Positions 43,201 through 51,388 of a DNA stretch of 64,000 nt are shown here, piece by piece. Within the stretch, counting starts at the first letter, position 1. Every line of letters starts with the position of its first letter. Below the pieces are notes generated by a model. It searched no databases. It was not told the origin of the DNA and worked only from the letters and a program-made list of their open reading frames with translations. The translations under genes were made by a program, and so were the position numbers. Source of the DNA: Amycolatopsis sp. FDAARGOS 1241 (GTDB lineage Bacteria > Actinomycetota > Actinomycetes > Mycobacteriales > Pseudonocardiaceae); NCBI RefSeq assembly GCF_016889705.1, contig NZ_CP069526.1, forward strand, positions 2,170,001-2,234,000, in the 5' to 3' direction.

Positions 43201-43580
43201 CCGCGCCGGGTGACGGTGGGTTCGCCGGCTGGACGCTCGTGCGCGTCGACCCGGCGGCGAAGGACCAGCCGGTGCGGTTCGAGACGCGGCCGAACGTGGA
43301 CGAGCTGACCGTGTCCGGCCCGGCTTCGCTGCGGCCGGGCGAGCAGGCGCAGCTGACCGCGACCGTCACGCAGGCGGGGCGCGCGGTACCGGTGGCGTAC
43401 CCGGTGAGCGCGGACTGGAACGGCTTCGCGGCGCACGTCGGCGCGGGCCGGCCGGCACCGTGGGACGTCGTGTCCTACGACCCGGCGACGGGCGTGCTCA
43501 CGGCACTGCAGCCGGGCGTCGCGCGGATCGCGGTGGCGGTGAACGGCGTGTCGCGAGCACGGACCGTGCTCGTGCGCTGA
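40211..43580 (+). pseudogene. Secreted phosphodiester glycosidase + metallophosphoesterase fusion, frameshifted twice
   Basis: GTG 40211 starts a signal peptide (KKSRSVLRRALFPALGALFT, cleaved near VPAHA). A phosphodiester glycosidase (NAGPA) domain follows with GVNGDFFDINATGAPEG and AINLDGGGSSTLLARGEG. A missing G in the run at 40789-40794 breaks it. After one or more indels at about 41640-41685 the frame continues with beta-sandwich regions. It then enters a calcineurin-type phosphoesterase: VVSDAQFTAD, LINGDLVDRG, PGNHEAEG, AMHHPVKD and SHAGEF. A BIG2-like tail ends it. Repaired it would be about 1120 residues. If functional it would act outside the cell on phosphodiester-linked glycans. 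Confidence 0.78.
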
Positions 43581-43625
43581 CACCGGTGATCGGGAAACCG
43601 GTCGAAAAGTGTCGGTGGTCGCGCC

Positions 43626-43631
43626 TAGTGT
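43626..43631 (+). promoter_or_regulatory. Candidate leaderless -10 of the ABC exporter operon
   Basis: TAGTGT matches TANNNT and ends 7 nt before GTG 43639, deciding that start over the in-frame GTG at 43609. Confidence 0.45.
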
Positions 43632-43638
43632 TCGACGG

Positions 43639-44580
43639 GTGGGAGAGTCAGCGGCGGAATCGGCGCTGGTGCAGGCGAAGGCACTGGTGAAGCGGTTCGG
43701 TGAGTTCGAGGCGGTGCGTGGCATCGACGTCGAGGTGCGGCCCGGGGAGGCGTTCGGCTTCCTCGGGCCCAACGGCGCCGGGAAGTCGTCGACGATGCGG
43801 ATGATCGCGTGCGTGTCGCCGCGCACCGACGGCGACCTGCGTGTGCTGGGGATGGACCCGGACGTGGACGGGCCGCGCATCCGTGCTCGCCTCGGCGTGG
43901 TGCCGCAGGAGGACAACCTCGACGTCGAGCTCACCGTGCGGCAGAACCTGCAGATCTACGGGCGTTACTTCGGACTGTCGCGCGCCCACGTGCGGGCGAA
44001 GGCCGAGGAGCTGATGGAGTTCGCGCAGCTGAGCGACCGCGCGGAGAAACCGGTCGACTCCCTGTCGGGCGGCATGAAGCGGCGGCTGACGATCGCGCGG
44101 TCGCTCGTGAACGACCCGGAGCTGCTGCTGCTCGACGAGCCGACCACGGGCCTCGATCCGCAGGCACGGCATCTGCTGTGGGACCGGCTGTTCCGGCTCA
44201 AGGCGCGGGGCACCACACTGATCGTGACCACGCACTACATGGACGAAGCCGAGCAGCTGTGCGACCGGCTCGTCGTCATGGACGGCGGACGGATCGCGGC
44301 GGAGGGGTCGCCGGCGGAGCTGATCGCGCGGTACTCGACGCGTGAGGTCGTGGAGCTGCGGTTCGCGCCGGGGGAGCAGGCCGCGGCCGCCGCTGTGGTG
44401 GAGGGGCTCGCCGAACGCGTCGAAGTGCTGCCCGACCGCGTGCTGCTGTACACGATGACGGGCGAGGCGACGCTGGAACGAGCCCACGAGCGGGGCCTGC
44501 GCCCGGTGTCGAGCCTGGTGCGGCGCAGTTCGCTGGAGGACGTCTTCCTGCGGCTGACCGGCCGGACGCTGGTGGACTGA
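43639..44580 (+). CDS. ABC-2 type exporter, ATP-binding subunit
   Basis: 313 residues. Walker A is LGPNGAGKSST, the signature is SLSGGMKRRLTIARSL, and Walker B is LLLLDEPTTGLDPQ, followed by the H-loop TTHYMDE. The layout matches the DrrA/NodI drug- or glycan-exporter group, including the C-terminal extension ending in SLEDVFLRLTGR. It overlaps the first permease gene by one base (TGATG), so three subunits are made from one message. The substrate is unknown; antibiotic or polyketide export is typical of the group. Confidence 0.9.
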   Translation: MGESAAESALVQAKALVKRFGEFEAVRGIDVEVRPGEAFGFLGPNGAGKSSTMRMIACVSPRTDGDLRVLGMDPDVDGPRIRARLGVVPQEDNLDVELTVRQNLQIYGRYFGLSRAHVRAKAEELMEFAQLSDRAEKPVDSLSGGMKRRLTIARSLVNDPELLLLDEPTTGLDPQARHLLWDRLFRLKARGTTLIVTTHYMDEAEQLCDRLVVMDGGRIAAEGSPAELIARYSTREVVELRFAPGEQAAAAAVVEGLAERVEVLPDRVLLYTMTGEATLERAHERGLRPVSSLVRRSSLEDVFLRLTGRTLVD

Positions 44581-45383
44581 TGACGATCTCCGCGACGGGC
44601 CGCGTAGTCGGTCCCTGGCAGGGCGCGTGGCTGCGCGTCGAGGGCCACTGGACCTGGTACCGGCGGCACTGGGTCAGCACGCTGTACTCCACCGGGCTGC
44701 AACCGGTGCTGTTCCTGGCCGCGATGGGGCTCGGCTTCGGTTCGCAGGTGCAAGCGGGTCCGGCGACGGGCGGCTTCTCGTACCTCGTGTACGTCGCGCC
44801 GGCGCTGCTCGTGGCCGGCGCGACGCAACAGGCCGTGGGCGACTCGACGTACCCCGTGCTGTCGGGGTTCAAGTGGCAGAAGGACTACCTCGCCGTCACG
44901 GCCACCCCTGTGTCCGCGGGCCAGCTCCTCGGCGGCCACTTCATCTGGACGACGTTGAAACTCACGCTGGCGGGCGCGATCTACGCGCTGATCGCCGTGT
45001 TCTTCGGCGCGTGGCAGAACTTCGGCGCCCTGGCCGTGATCGTCGTCGGCACGCTCACCGGCCTGTCGTGCGCCGCCCCGATGACGGCCCTGGCCGCCAA
45101 GACCTTCGACGAGGGCCAGCGCTTCGGCCTGATCTTCCGCTTCGTGGTGATGCCCATGACGCTGTTCTCGGGCACCTTCTTCCCGATCAGCCAGATCCCG
45201 CTGTACCTGCGCTGGCTCGCCTGGCTGTCCCCGCTCTGGCACGGCACGCAGCTCGCCCGCGCCACCACCCTCGGGGGCGTAGCGCCGTGGGCCTCGGCTG
45301 GGCACGCGGCGTACCTGCTCGCGCTCGTCGCGGTCGGCTGGGGCTTGGCCCACCGCTGGTTCTACCGCCGGCTGGTGGCGTGA
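44580..45383 (+). CDS. ABC-2 type exporter permease 1
   Basis: 267 residues, six hydrophobic segments. The N-terminal WYRRHWVSTLYSTGLQPVLFL and the late FSGTFFPISQIPLYLRWLAW with HGTQLARATTLG fit the ABC-2/NodJ permease family. It overlaps the ATPase by one base upstream and permease 2 by one base downstream. It presumably pairs with permease 2 as a heterodimer under the ATPase. Confidence 0.88.
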   Translation: MTISATGRVVGPWQGAWLRVEGHWTWYRRHWVSTLYSTGLQPVLFLAAMGLGFGSQVQAGPATGGFSYLVYVAPALLVAGATQQAVGDSTYPVLSGFKWQKDYLAVTATPVSAGQLLGGHFIWTTLKLTLAGAIYALIAVFFGAWQNFGALAVIVVGTLTGLSCAAPMTALAAKTFDEGQRFGLIFRFVVMPMTLFSGTFFPISQIPLYLRWLAWLSPLWHGTQLARATTLGGVAPWASAGHAAYLLALVAVGWGLAHRWFYRRLVA

Positions 45384-46219
45384 TGACCGACGTGGAGATC
45401 CCCGAGCTCACCGAGCGCCGCGGGTTGCTCATCCGCATCCTGCCGCCCGGAATGTACAGCGGGCGGGCCGGCGCGATCATCGAGCGGGCGATCACCGTGT
45501 ACGGGCGATCGTGGACGATCCTCGTCTCCGGGGCGCTCGAACCGTTGTTCTACCTGTTCGCGTTCCAGGTCGGGTTCGGCAAGCTCGTCACGAGCGTGCC
45601 GGGGCCCGACGGGCAGCCGATGAGCTACGTCGCGTTCGTGGCGCCCGCGCTGCTGGCGTCCTCGGCGATGAACGGTGCTGTCTTCGAAAGCACGTACAAC
45701 CTGTTCTTCAAGCTGCGCTACGCCAAGACGTACGACGCCATGCTCGCCACGCCCATCGGGCCCCTCGACGTCGCGCTGGGCGAGATCGGCTGGGCGATGC
45801 TGCGGGGCGGGCTGTACTCCGTGGCGTTCATGGCCGTCACCGGCGCGCTGGGGTTGCTCACGAGCTGGTGGGCGCTGCTGCTCCTGCCCGTCGCGCTGCT
45901 GGTGTCGTTCTCGTTCGCCGCCATCAGCATCACGCTCGTGAGCTACCTGAAGTCGACGTCGCAGTTCGACTACATCCAGCTCGTGCTGATGCCGATGTTC
46001 CTGTTCTCCACCACGTTCTTCCCGATCACGGTGTACCCCGAGGCGCTGCAGTGGCTGGTCCGGTGCTTCCCGCTCTACCACGGCATCGAGCTCATGCGCG
46101 GTCTCGCCATCGGCTACTTCTCGTGGGGCATGGCGGGCAACCTCGCGTATTTGCTGGTGCTGGCGGCGATCGGCGTCTGGGGCTCCACGCGGCGGATCGC
46201 GAAGCTGCTGTTGACGTAA
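45383..46219 (+). CDS. ABC-2 type exporter permease 2
   Basis: 278 residues, six hydrophobic segments. The same family layout as permease 1: ITVYGRSWTILVSGALEPLFY, SYVAFVAPALLASSAMNGAV, and the conserved FLFSTTFFPITVYPEALQW with YHGIELMRGLAIG. ATG 45383 overlaps the permease 1 stop (TGATG). It ends the operon; no terminator is clear in the 71 bp before the next gene. Confidence 0.88.
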   Translation: MTDVEIPELTERRGLLIRILPPGMYSGRAGAIIERAITVYGRSWTILVSGALEPLFYLFAFQVGFGKLVTSVPGPDGQPMSYVAFVAPALLASSAMNGAVFESTYNLFFKLRYAKTYDAMLATPIGPLDVALGEIGWAMLRGGLYSVAFMAVTGALGLLTSWWALLLLPVALLVSFSFAAISITLVSYLKSTSQFDYIQLVLMPMFLFSTTFFPITVYPEALQWLVRCFPLYHGIELMRGLAIGYFSWGMAGNLAYLLVLAAIGVWGSTRRIAKLLLT

Positions 46220-46290
46220 ATCCGACCTGACGCAATTCGGCCACCGTGCGGCCGGTGACGGGGGCCGCCGGCCTGCCCCAAGCTGGCCCG

Positions 46291-48225
46291 ATGCACGGAA
46301 GATCCTTGACTGCGGCCACGCTCGCCGCCGGCCTGACCCTCGCACTGGCCGTCCCCGCCGCGGCCGCGCCCGCCGCGGCCGCGCACCTGCAGCCGTGGCA
46401 ACTCGTCGGGCCGAACAGCGCCGGCGGCCACCTCGCGTTCACCCCCGACCGGCCGGCGCGCCTCTACGTGCTGCCCGACACCGGCCGGAGCGTCTACCGC
46501 ACGGACGACCACGGCGACACCTGGATGACGCAGGGCGCGCTCGGCCCCACGGGCTACGCGATCGCCGCCGACCCGCGCGACGGCGACGTCGTGTACGTCG
46601 CCGCTCTCGACCAGGTCACCGGGACCGGCGAGGTGCTTCGCAGCGACGACGCGGCGCGCACCTTCCGCACGGTCGCGACGAGCCCCGGCGGTCTCAGCTC
46701 AGTCGTCGTGTCGGGCACAGGCGAGGACGTGTTCGTCGCCGGCGAAGCCGGTGTGCTCACCAGCACCGACCACGGCCGCCACTGGGCGAAGCTGCCTGGC
46801 TCGCCGACGGGCGTCACCGACCTCGCCCTCGACGGCGACGAGCTCTACCTGACCACCGGTGCCGAGATCCACGTCGTCGACGACGCGCTCGCCCGGCCGG
46901 AGCTGCCGCGCAAACTGGGGGTGCCGGGCACGCCGTACCTCACGAGCCTGTCCGCCGGCGACGGTGTGGTAGTCGGCTCCGGAGTGCTCGGCAGCGGTGT
47001 GCTCTCCACCGACGCCGGGCGGACCTTCCGCACCCTCACCGGCCCGTGGGGAGCCGACGACGCGGCGGCCTTCACCGGCCTCACCGCCGACGGCTCGCTG
47101 GAGGTCCAGACCATCGGTTCCGCGCAGCCCGACGGCAGCCCCGGCACCCGCGGCGTGTGGCTGTCCCGTGATCGCGGTCGCACGTGGACGGACCACCCGG
47201 CCGCGACCGGCGCCGTCGACCTCTACTCCGAGATCGGCGCCTTCCCCGACCGCCCGCAAGAGGAGGTCGTCTCCGGGCCCGCCGGCATCTTCTCCACCCG
47301 CGATTCGGCTTCCTTCAAGCGCATCGGCGTCCCGGACACCGAGGTGAACGCCCTCGCCACCGCCGGGCCGGCGCTGCTCGCGGCCACCGGCAGCGGCACC
47401 TACCGCTCCACCGCACCGCTCGCGACGCACCTGCCGCGCGGCTACCAGGACTGGGGCTGGACCGGAAAGGCGCCCGGCACGTTCGCCAACTCCGTCGGCG
47501 CGCTCGCGGACGTTTCCGCCAAGACCGTGCTGCGCGTGCGCCAGGGTTACTGCGAAGTCGACTGCTTCACCCTCGAACGCTCCGGTGACGGTGGCACGAC
47601 GTGGTCGCCGCTCGCGACCGTGCCGGGCAACTCGCGCTCGCTCGTCGTCGACCCGCGCCACTCCGGCACCGTCTACGCCGGCAGCTACCTCACGCCGGCG
47701 GTCTACACGAGCCACGACGGCGGCCGCACCCTCACCCAGCACGCGATCCCCGGCCTCGACGGCGTGCGGTCGCTGGCCGCCGACCCGCGCGGAACGCTGT
47801 GGATCGGCGACGTCACTGGCCTCTACCGCAGCACCGACGGCGCCACGACCGCGAGCAAGGTCTTCGACGGCGAGGTCGCCCACGTCGCCGTCGATCCACG
47901 CGACCCGCGCCACGTCGTCGTCGCGGGGTCCGGGTTCGTGAAGGTCACCCGCGACGGCGGCGCCACGTTCCGCACCGCGACGGGTCTCGGCAGCGCGGAC
48001 TACTCCGACGCCACCTTCACCCACGACGGCACGCTGTACGTCTCGTCGGGCACCAAGTACGAACCCGGCCGAGGTGTCTTCCGCAGCACCGACGGCGGCA
48101 CGCGCTTCGCCGCGCTGCCCACCCAGCCGCTCGACCGCGACGTCCGCACCCTCCTGCCCGCCCCCGACGGCCGCTGGCTCTTCGCCGGCACCGGCGCCGG
48201 CGTCTACCGCCTGCCCCTGCGCTGA
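46291..48225 (+). CDS. Secreted Asp-box (BNR-repeat) beta-propeller protein
   Basis: 644 residues. A Sec signal peptide (about 1-31, LTAATLAAGLTLALAVPAAA) precedes a repeat protein with about nine Asp-box loops (for example STDHGRHW, SRDRGRTW, SGDGGTTW, SHDGGRTL, TRDGGATF, STDGGTRF), as in sialidase-like and sortilin-like propellers. One Cys pair (YCEVDCF) lies near residue 430. The sialidase catalytic Arg triad is not apparent, so glycosidase activity should not be assumed; carbohydrate or protein binding is possible. ATG 46291 has a weak ribosome site, and an in-frame GTG at 46246 is an alternative. Confidence 0.82.
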   Translation: MHGRSLTAATLAAGLTLALAVPAAAAPAAAAHLQPWQLVGPNSAGGHLAFTPDRPARLYVLPDTGRSVYRTDDHGDTWMTQGALGPTGYAIAADPRDGDVVYVAALDQVTGTGEVLRSDDAARTFRTVATSPGGLSSVVVSGTGEDVFVAGEAGVLTSTDHGRHWAKLPGSPTGVTDLALDGDELYLTTGAEIHVVDDALARPELPRKLGVPGTPYLTSLSAGDGVVVGSGVLGSGVLSTDAGRTFRTLTGPWGADDAAAFTGLTADGSLEVQTIGSAQPDGSPGTRGVWLSRDRGRTWTDHPAATGAVDLYSEIGAFPDRPQEEVVSGPAGIFSTRDSASFKRIGVPDTEVNALATAGPALLAATGSGTYRSTAPLATHLPRGYQDWGWTGKAPGTFANSVGALADVSAKTVLRVRQGYCEVDCFTLERSGDGGTTWSPLATVPGNSRSLVVDPRHSGTVYAGSYLTPAVYTSHDGGRTLTQHAIPGLDGVRSLAADPRGTLWIGDVTGLYRSTDGATTASKVFDGEVAHVAVDPRDPRHVVVAGSGFVKVTRDGGATFRTATGLGSADYSDATFTHDGTLYVSSGTKYEPGRGVFRSTDGGTRFAALPTQPLDRDVRTLLPAPDGRWLFAGTGAGVYRLPLR

Positions 48226-48226
48226 C

Positions 48227-48271
48227 CGATCCCCGGCCGGGCCTCCACAGTGGACGCCCGGCCGAGGATCG
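48227..48271 (+). terminator. Hairpin after the propeller gene
   Basis: CGATCC + GGCCGGGC (48227-48242) pair with GCCCGGCC + GGATCG (48256-48271), with a 2 x 2 internal loop and a 13-nt loop. Confidence 0.65.
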
Positions 48272-48384
48272 CTCCCAGGTTTCACCGCGCAGGGTGCTGG
48301 GTCGTGGCCTTGGCCGAGGTCGGCGGCCGGCGCGAGGAGCTCGGCCGGCTTCGGCCGCACGACGGCAGCCACGAGCCGTGGCCG

Positions 48385-49344
48385 TCAGTCCAGCCAGCCG
48401 AGCTTCGCCACCTGCCAGGCCAGTTGCATCCGGCTCGACGCGTCGGCCCGCTGCATCAGGTCCTGCAACCGCCGCTGGACCGTGCGCGGACTGATGCCGA
48501 GGTGCTTCGCGATCGACTTGTCGCTCACGCCGCCGACGAGCAGGGACAGCAGCCGGCGTTCGTCGGCGGTCAGGGGAGCGTCGCCGGGGGCACCGTCGAT
48601 CCGCAGGGGCGACGCGCGTTCCCAGTAGCTCTCGAACAGCGCCACCAGCCCGGTCACCAGGCTGCTGCCCAGCACGAGCGCGGCCGTCGGCTCGCCCGTG
48701 GTCTCGTCGTCGGCCAGCGGGCACAGGGCGATCGCCCGGTCGGCCACGGCGAGCCGCACGGGCAGCTTCGCGATCGTCCGGGCGCGCTCGCCCCGGCGGA
48801 TGCCCTCGGCGACGCCCGCGACCGCGCCCGGCTCTTCGAGCAGCGCCGTCTCGTACAGCACGCGGAACCGCACGCCCCGCCCCAGCGCGCGGAACTCCTC
48901 GTCGTTCTCCGAAGCGGCCATCGCGATCGGCGCCTCGCGGCAGAACCAGAGGACTTCTTCGCGCGCGTCGCGTTGCAGCGAGAGAGCTTGCTGCCGGATC
49001 GCCTCCGCGCCCGTGACCACCTCGACCAACCGCGACGGATCACGCCGGCGCACGTTGCCGCGGTACTGCTCGGCCAGTTCCGTCACCGCTGCCCGCGCGC
49101 GTTCGAGCTCCGACTGACCCTGCAGCAACAGCGGGCCGAGCGACACGTCGGGTGGCGCGGGCACGTAGTGCTCGCCGGTGCGGCTCACGAGCCGCTTCGT
49201 CACGAGCGCGCCGAGCACCCGTTCCGCCTCGGCCGCCGCGATCCCCAGCCGCGCAGCGACGTCGGCGGGAATCGCGCGGTAGCCGTCCACGAGCACGCGG
49301 AAGACCCGTTCCTCATCGGCGGTCAGGCCGAGCGCTTCGAGCAC
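48385..49344 (-). CDS. LuxR-type helix-turn-helix transcriptional regulator
   Basis: 319 residues from GTG 49344, which follows AGGAGG closely. The N-terminal segment (about 1-70; LTADEERVFRVLVDGYRAIP, LGIAAAEAERVLGALVTKRL) is a TrmB/winged-helix-like module. A middle ligand-type region follows (about 100-240, LWFCREAPIAMAASENDEEF). The C-terminal LuxR HTH (LTADERRLLSLLVGGVSDKS, HLGISPRTVQRRLQDL) binds DNA. This TrmB-plus-LuxR layout is common in actinobacterial orphan regulators. Its targets are unknown; the neighbouring subtilisin or propeller genes are candidates. Confidence 0.85.
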   Translation of the reverse strand: MLEALGLTADEERVFRVLVDGYRAIPADVAARLGIAAAEAERVLGALVTKRLVSRTGEHYVPAPPDVSLGPLLLQGQSELERARAAVTELAEQYRGNVRRRDPSRLVEVVTGAEAIRQQALSLQRDAREEVLWFCREAPIAMAASENDEEFRALGRGVRFRVLYETALLEEPGAVAGVAEGIRRGERARTIAKLPVRLAVADRAIALCPLADDETTGEPTAALVLGSSLVTGLVALFESYWERASPLRIDGAPGDAPLTADERRLLSLLVGGVSDKSIAKHLGISPRTVQRRLQDLMQRADASSRMQLAWQVAKLGWLD

Positions 49345-49430
49345 CGCACCTCCTCGTCGTCCGTGCCCGAGGTATCCAACTCGGTGCAGGTGTCGATCAA
49401 GGATCACGGGTGAGTCGGTGCGGTCACGGC

Positions 49431-50876
49431 TCACCGCGCGGGGTTCGGCAGACCCTTCGCCGGCGGCGTCACGGCGGCGAGCGCGTCGACCATGCCGTGG
49501 CCGTAGAAGCCGTTGTAGCTGTCGTAGCCGGCGCAGTACGCGTCCTGCGTACCGTCGCCGGTGAGGTCGTAGTCGTCGGGGCAGGGCATGGGCGTCGCCC
49601 GCGTCTCCAGCGTGCGCCGGAGCGCGGCGGGTCCCATGCTCGGGTGCGCCGATTTCAGCAGCGCGAGCACACCCGCGACGTGCGGCGCGGCCATCGACGT
49701 CCCGCACAGCGGCCCGTACCCGCCGGGCACGGTCGACACCACGCAGCGGCCCGCTTCGCCACCCGGCGCGGTGACATCCACCACACCGAGGCCGTACGAG
49801 CTGTAGCCCGCCTTCACCCGGTCAGTGCCGACGGCCGACACCGCCACCACGTCCCGCAGACCCGCGGGCAGCGCTTCGCACTTCGCCGCGCTCGGCGCTC
49901 GCACGCCCGAGCGGGCCGACGGCGTGAGGTCCACCGCCTCGTTCGTCGCCGCGGCGACGTTCAGCGTCCCGGCCGAGGTCGCGTACTCGACGGCGCGCGC
50001 GAGCACCTCGTGCACCACTCCCCGGTCGTCGCCGCGCACGCACGAGAGGGACCACGGGTTCACGAACCAGCTGCTGTTGGTCACGGGGAAGTGGTGGGCG
50101 GCCGACCACATCAGACCGCACACCGCGGCCTCCGGATCGGCGTAACCGCGGTCGTCGATCACCTTCACCGACGCGATCCGCACGCCGGGCGCGACCCCGG
50201 TCACGCCCTTGCCGTCGTCGGCCGCGGCGATGATGCCCGCGACGTGCGTGCCGTGCACCGACGTGGTCGGCTGCCACGCCTCGGGCCGCGGGTCGGCGAC
50301 GCCGGTGAGGCAGCCCGCGGAGTCGGCCGGGTCCAGCGCGCCCGCGAGGTCGGGGTGGTGCGGGTCGACGCCGGAATCCAGCACACCGACCACCACGTCG
50401 CGGCTGCCTTCGGACACCTGGTGCGCCCAGGTCGCGTCGACCACCCGCATGTCCCACTGCTCGCCCGACAGGTCCGCCGCCGGCACCCGCGCCGGGTCGG
50501 ACAGGCGCAGCTCGGCCCGCGCCGGCTGCGGCCGCACCGGGTCGCCGGTCGCGCGCTGGGCCGCCAGTCGCGTGGCCTGCGCACTGAACGCGCGGTCGAG
50601 CCCGATGTGGCCGGCGAAATCCGGATCGCCCGAAGTGACGACCGCCACGGCGATCTGCGGGTAGTACCCGGTCGGGTGACCGCACGCGGCCTCGACCTGC
50701 GCGTCGGCGGAGTCCTCGGATGTCCCGCGGTCGAAGGCGACGACGTAGCGCAGCGGCCGGCCCGCAGGGCGGCACCCGGTGCCGTCCGCGTCCGCCACCG
50801 GTACGGCGGCGAGGCACCCCGAAAGCACCGCGACCAGGCACACGGCCGCGCGCAGCGGCCGCGCCAGCAGGGACAC
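49431..50876 (-). CDS. S8 family serine peptidase (subtilisin-like), probable lipoprotein
   Basis: 481 residues from GTG 50876 (GGAGG upstream). The signal ends in VLSGC, a lipobox, so the mature protein may be lipid-anchored outside the membrane. The catalytic triad is Asp in VGVLDSGVDPHHPD, His in VHGTHVAGIIAA and Ser in CGTSMAAPHVAG, with the oxyanion Asn in TNSSWF. An inhibitor-like or pro region (about 25-150) precedes the domain. Several extra Cys suggest disulfides. Such proteases process or degrade extracellular proteins. It shares strand with the LuxR regulator downstream, 86 bp apart. Confidence 0.9.
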   Translation of the reverse strand: MSLLARPLRAAVCLVAVLSGCLAAVPVADADGTGCRPAGRPLRYVVAFDRGTSEDSADAQVEAACGHPTGYYPQIAVAVVTSGDPDFAGHIGLDRAFSAQATRLAAQRATGDPVRPQPARAELRLSDPARVPAADLSGEQWDMRVVDATWAHQVSEGSRDVVVGVLDSGVDPHHPDLAGALDPADSAGCLTGVADPRPEAWQPTTSVHGTHVAGIIAAADDGKGVTGVAPGVRIASVKVIDDRGYADPEAAVCGLMWSAAHHFPVTNSSWFVNPWSLSCVRGDDRGVVHEVLARAVEYATSAGTLNVAAATNEAVDLTPSARSGVRAPSAAKCEALPAGLRDVVAVSAVGTDRVKAGYSSYGLGVVDVTAPGGEAGRCVVSTVPGGYGPLCGTSMAAPHVAGVLALLKSAHPSMGPAALRRTLETRATPMPCPDDYDLTGDGTQDAYCAGYDSYNGFYGHGMVDALAAVTPPAKGLPNPAR

Positions 50877-51388
50877 CGGACCTCCTACCGAGCGGGGGAA
50901 CACGCGTGCGTGCGCACGCGTGCCCGAGCCGCACGCTAGCCAGGCCGGAGCGGCTCGACAAGCAGAACGGCCAAGTTCGCCCGCCCGCATGAGCCCGGCA
51001 CGCCCGGTTGCCTGCTGCGGGGCACCGACTACACCGGGTTCACCCCCGGGTGTGGGATACTCACGTCGACCGCCTCGTCGACGGGCATCCCGCCCGCGTC
51101 GTGCGCGGTCCGGAGGAGTGCCGGACAGGCACCGCGCGCGTCGCCCCCGGGAGGCCGGGCAGCTCGACGTCGTGGAGCCGGTCCGCGGGGGCTGCTAGCC
51201 GTGCCGGCGCACCGCCGAGGAGACCTGGCCGTGCCCGGCTCGCCGAACCCCGGTGGGCCGCACGGTTGCCGAGCAAGGATTCCCGCCGCTGGTCACCACC
51301 ACGGCGGGCACGAAACAGAAAGGGCCCCTGCGCGGCCGCGTCGTCACCGGTGGGAACCGGCCGACGCGCCCGGGGGCGGAGGAGACAC
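50877..51388. other. 512-bp region between the subtilisin gene and rne; probable long rne leader
   Basis: No gene is convincing here. GATACT at 51056-51061 is the best -10, which would give an rne leader of about 320 nt. The leader is GC-rich with several short inverted repeats (for example around 51110-51180). RNase E leaders in other bacteria mediate autoregulation, so the length may matter; this is inference. Confidence 0.4.

Noticed and set aside
46291..48225. Sialidase annotation for the propeller protein
   Set aside because: Only Asp-box repeats are visible; the catalytic Arg triad and Tyr/Glu pair of sialidases are not apparent.
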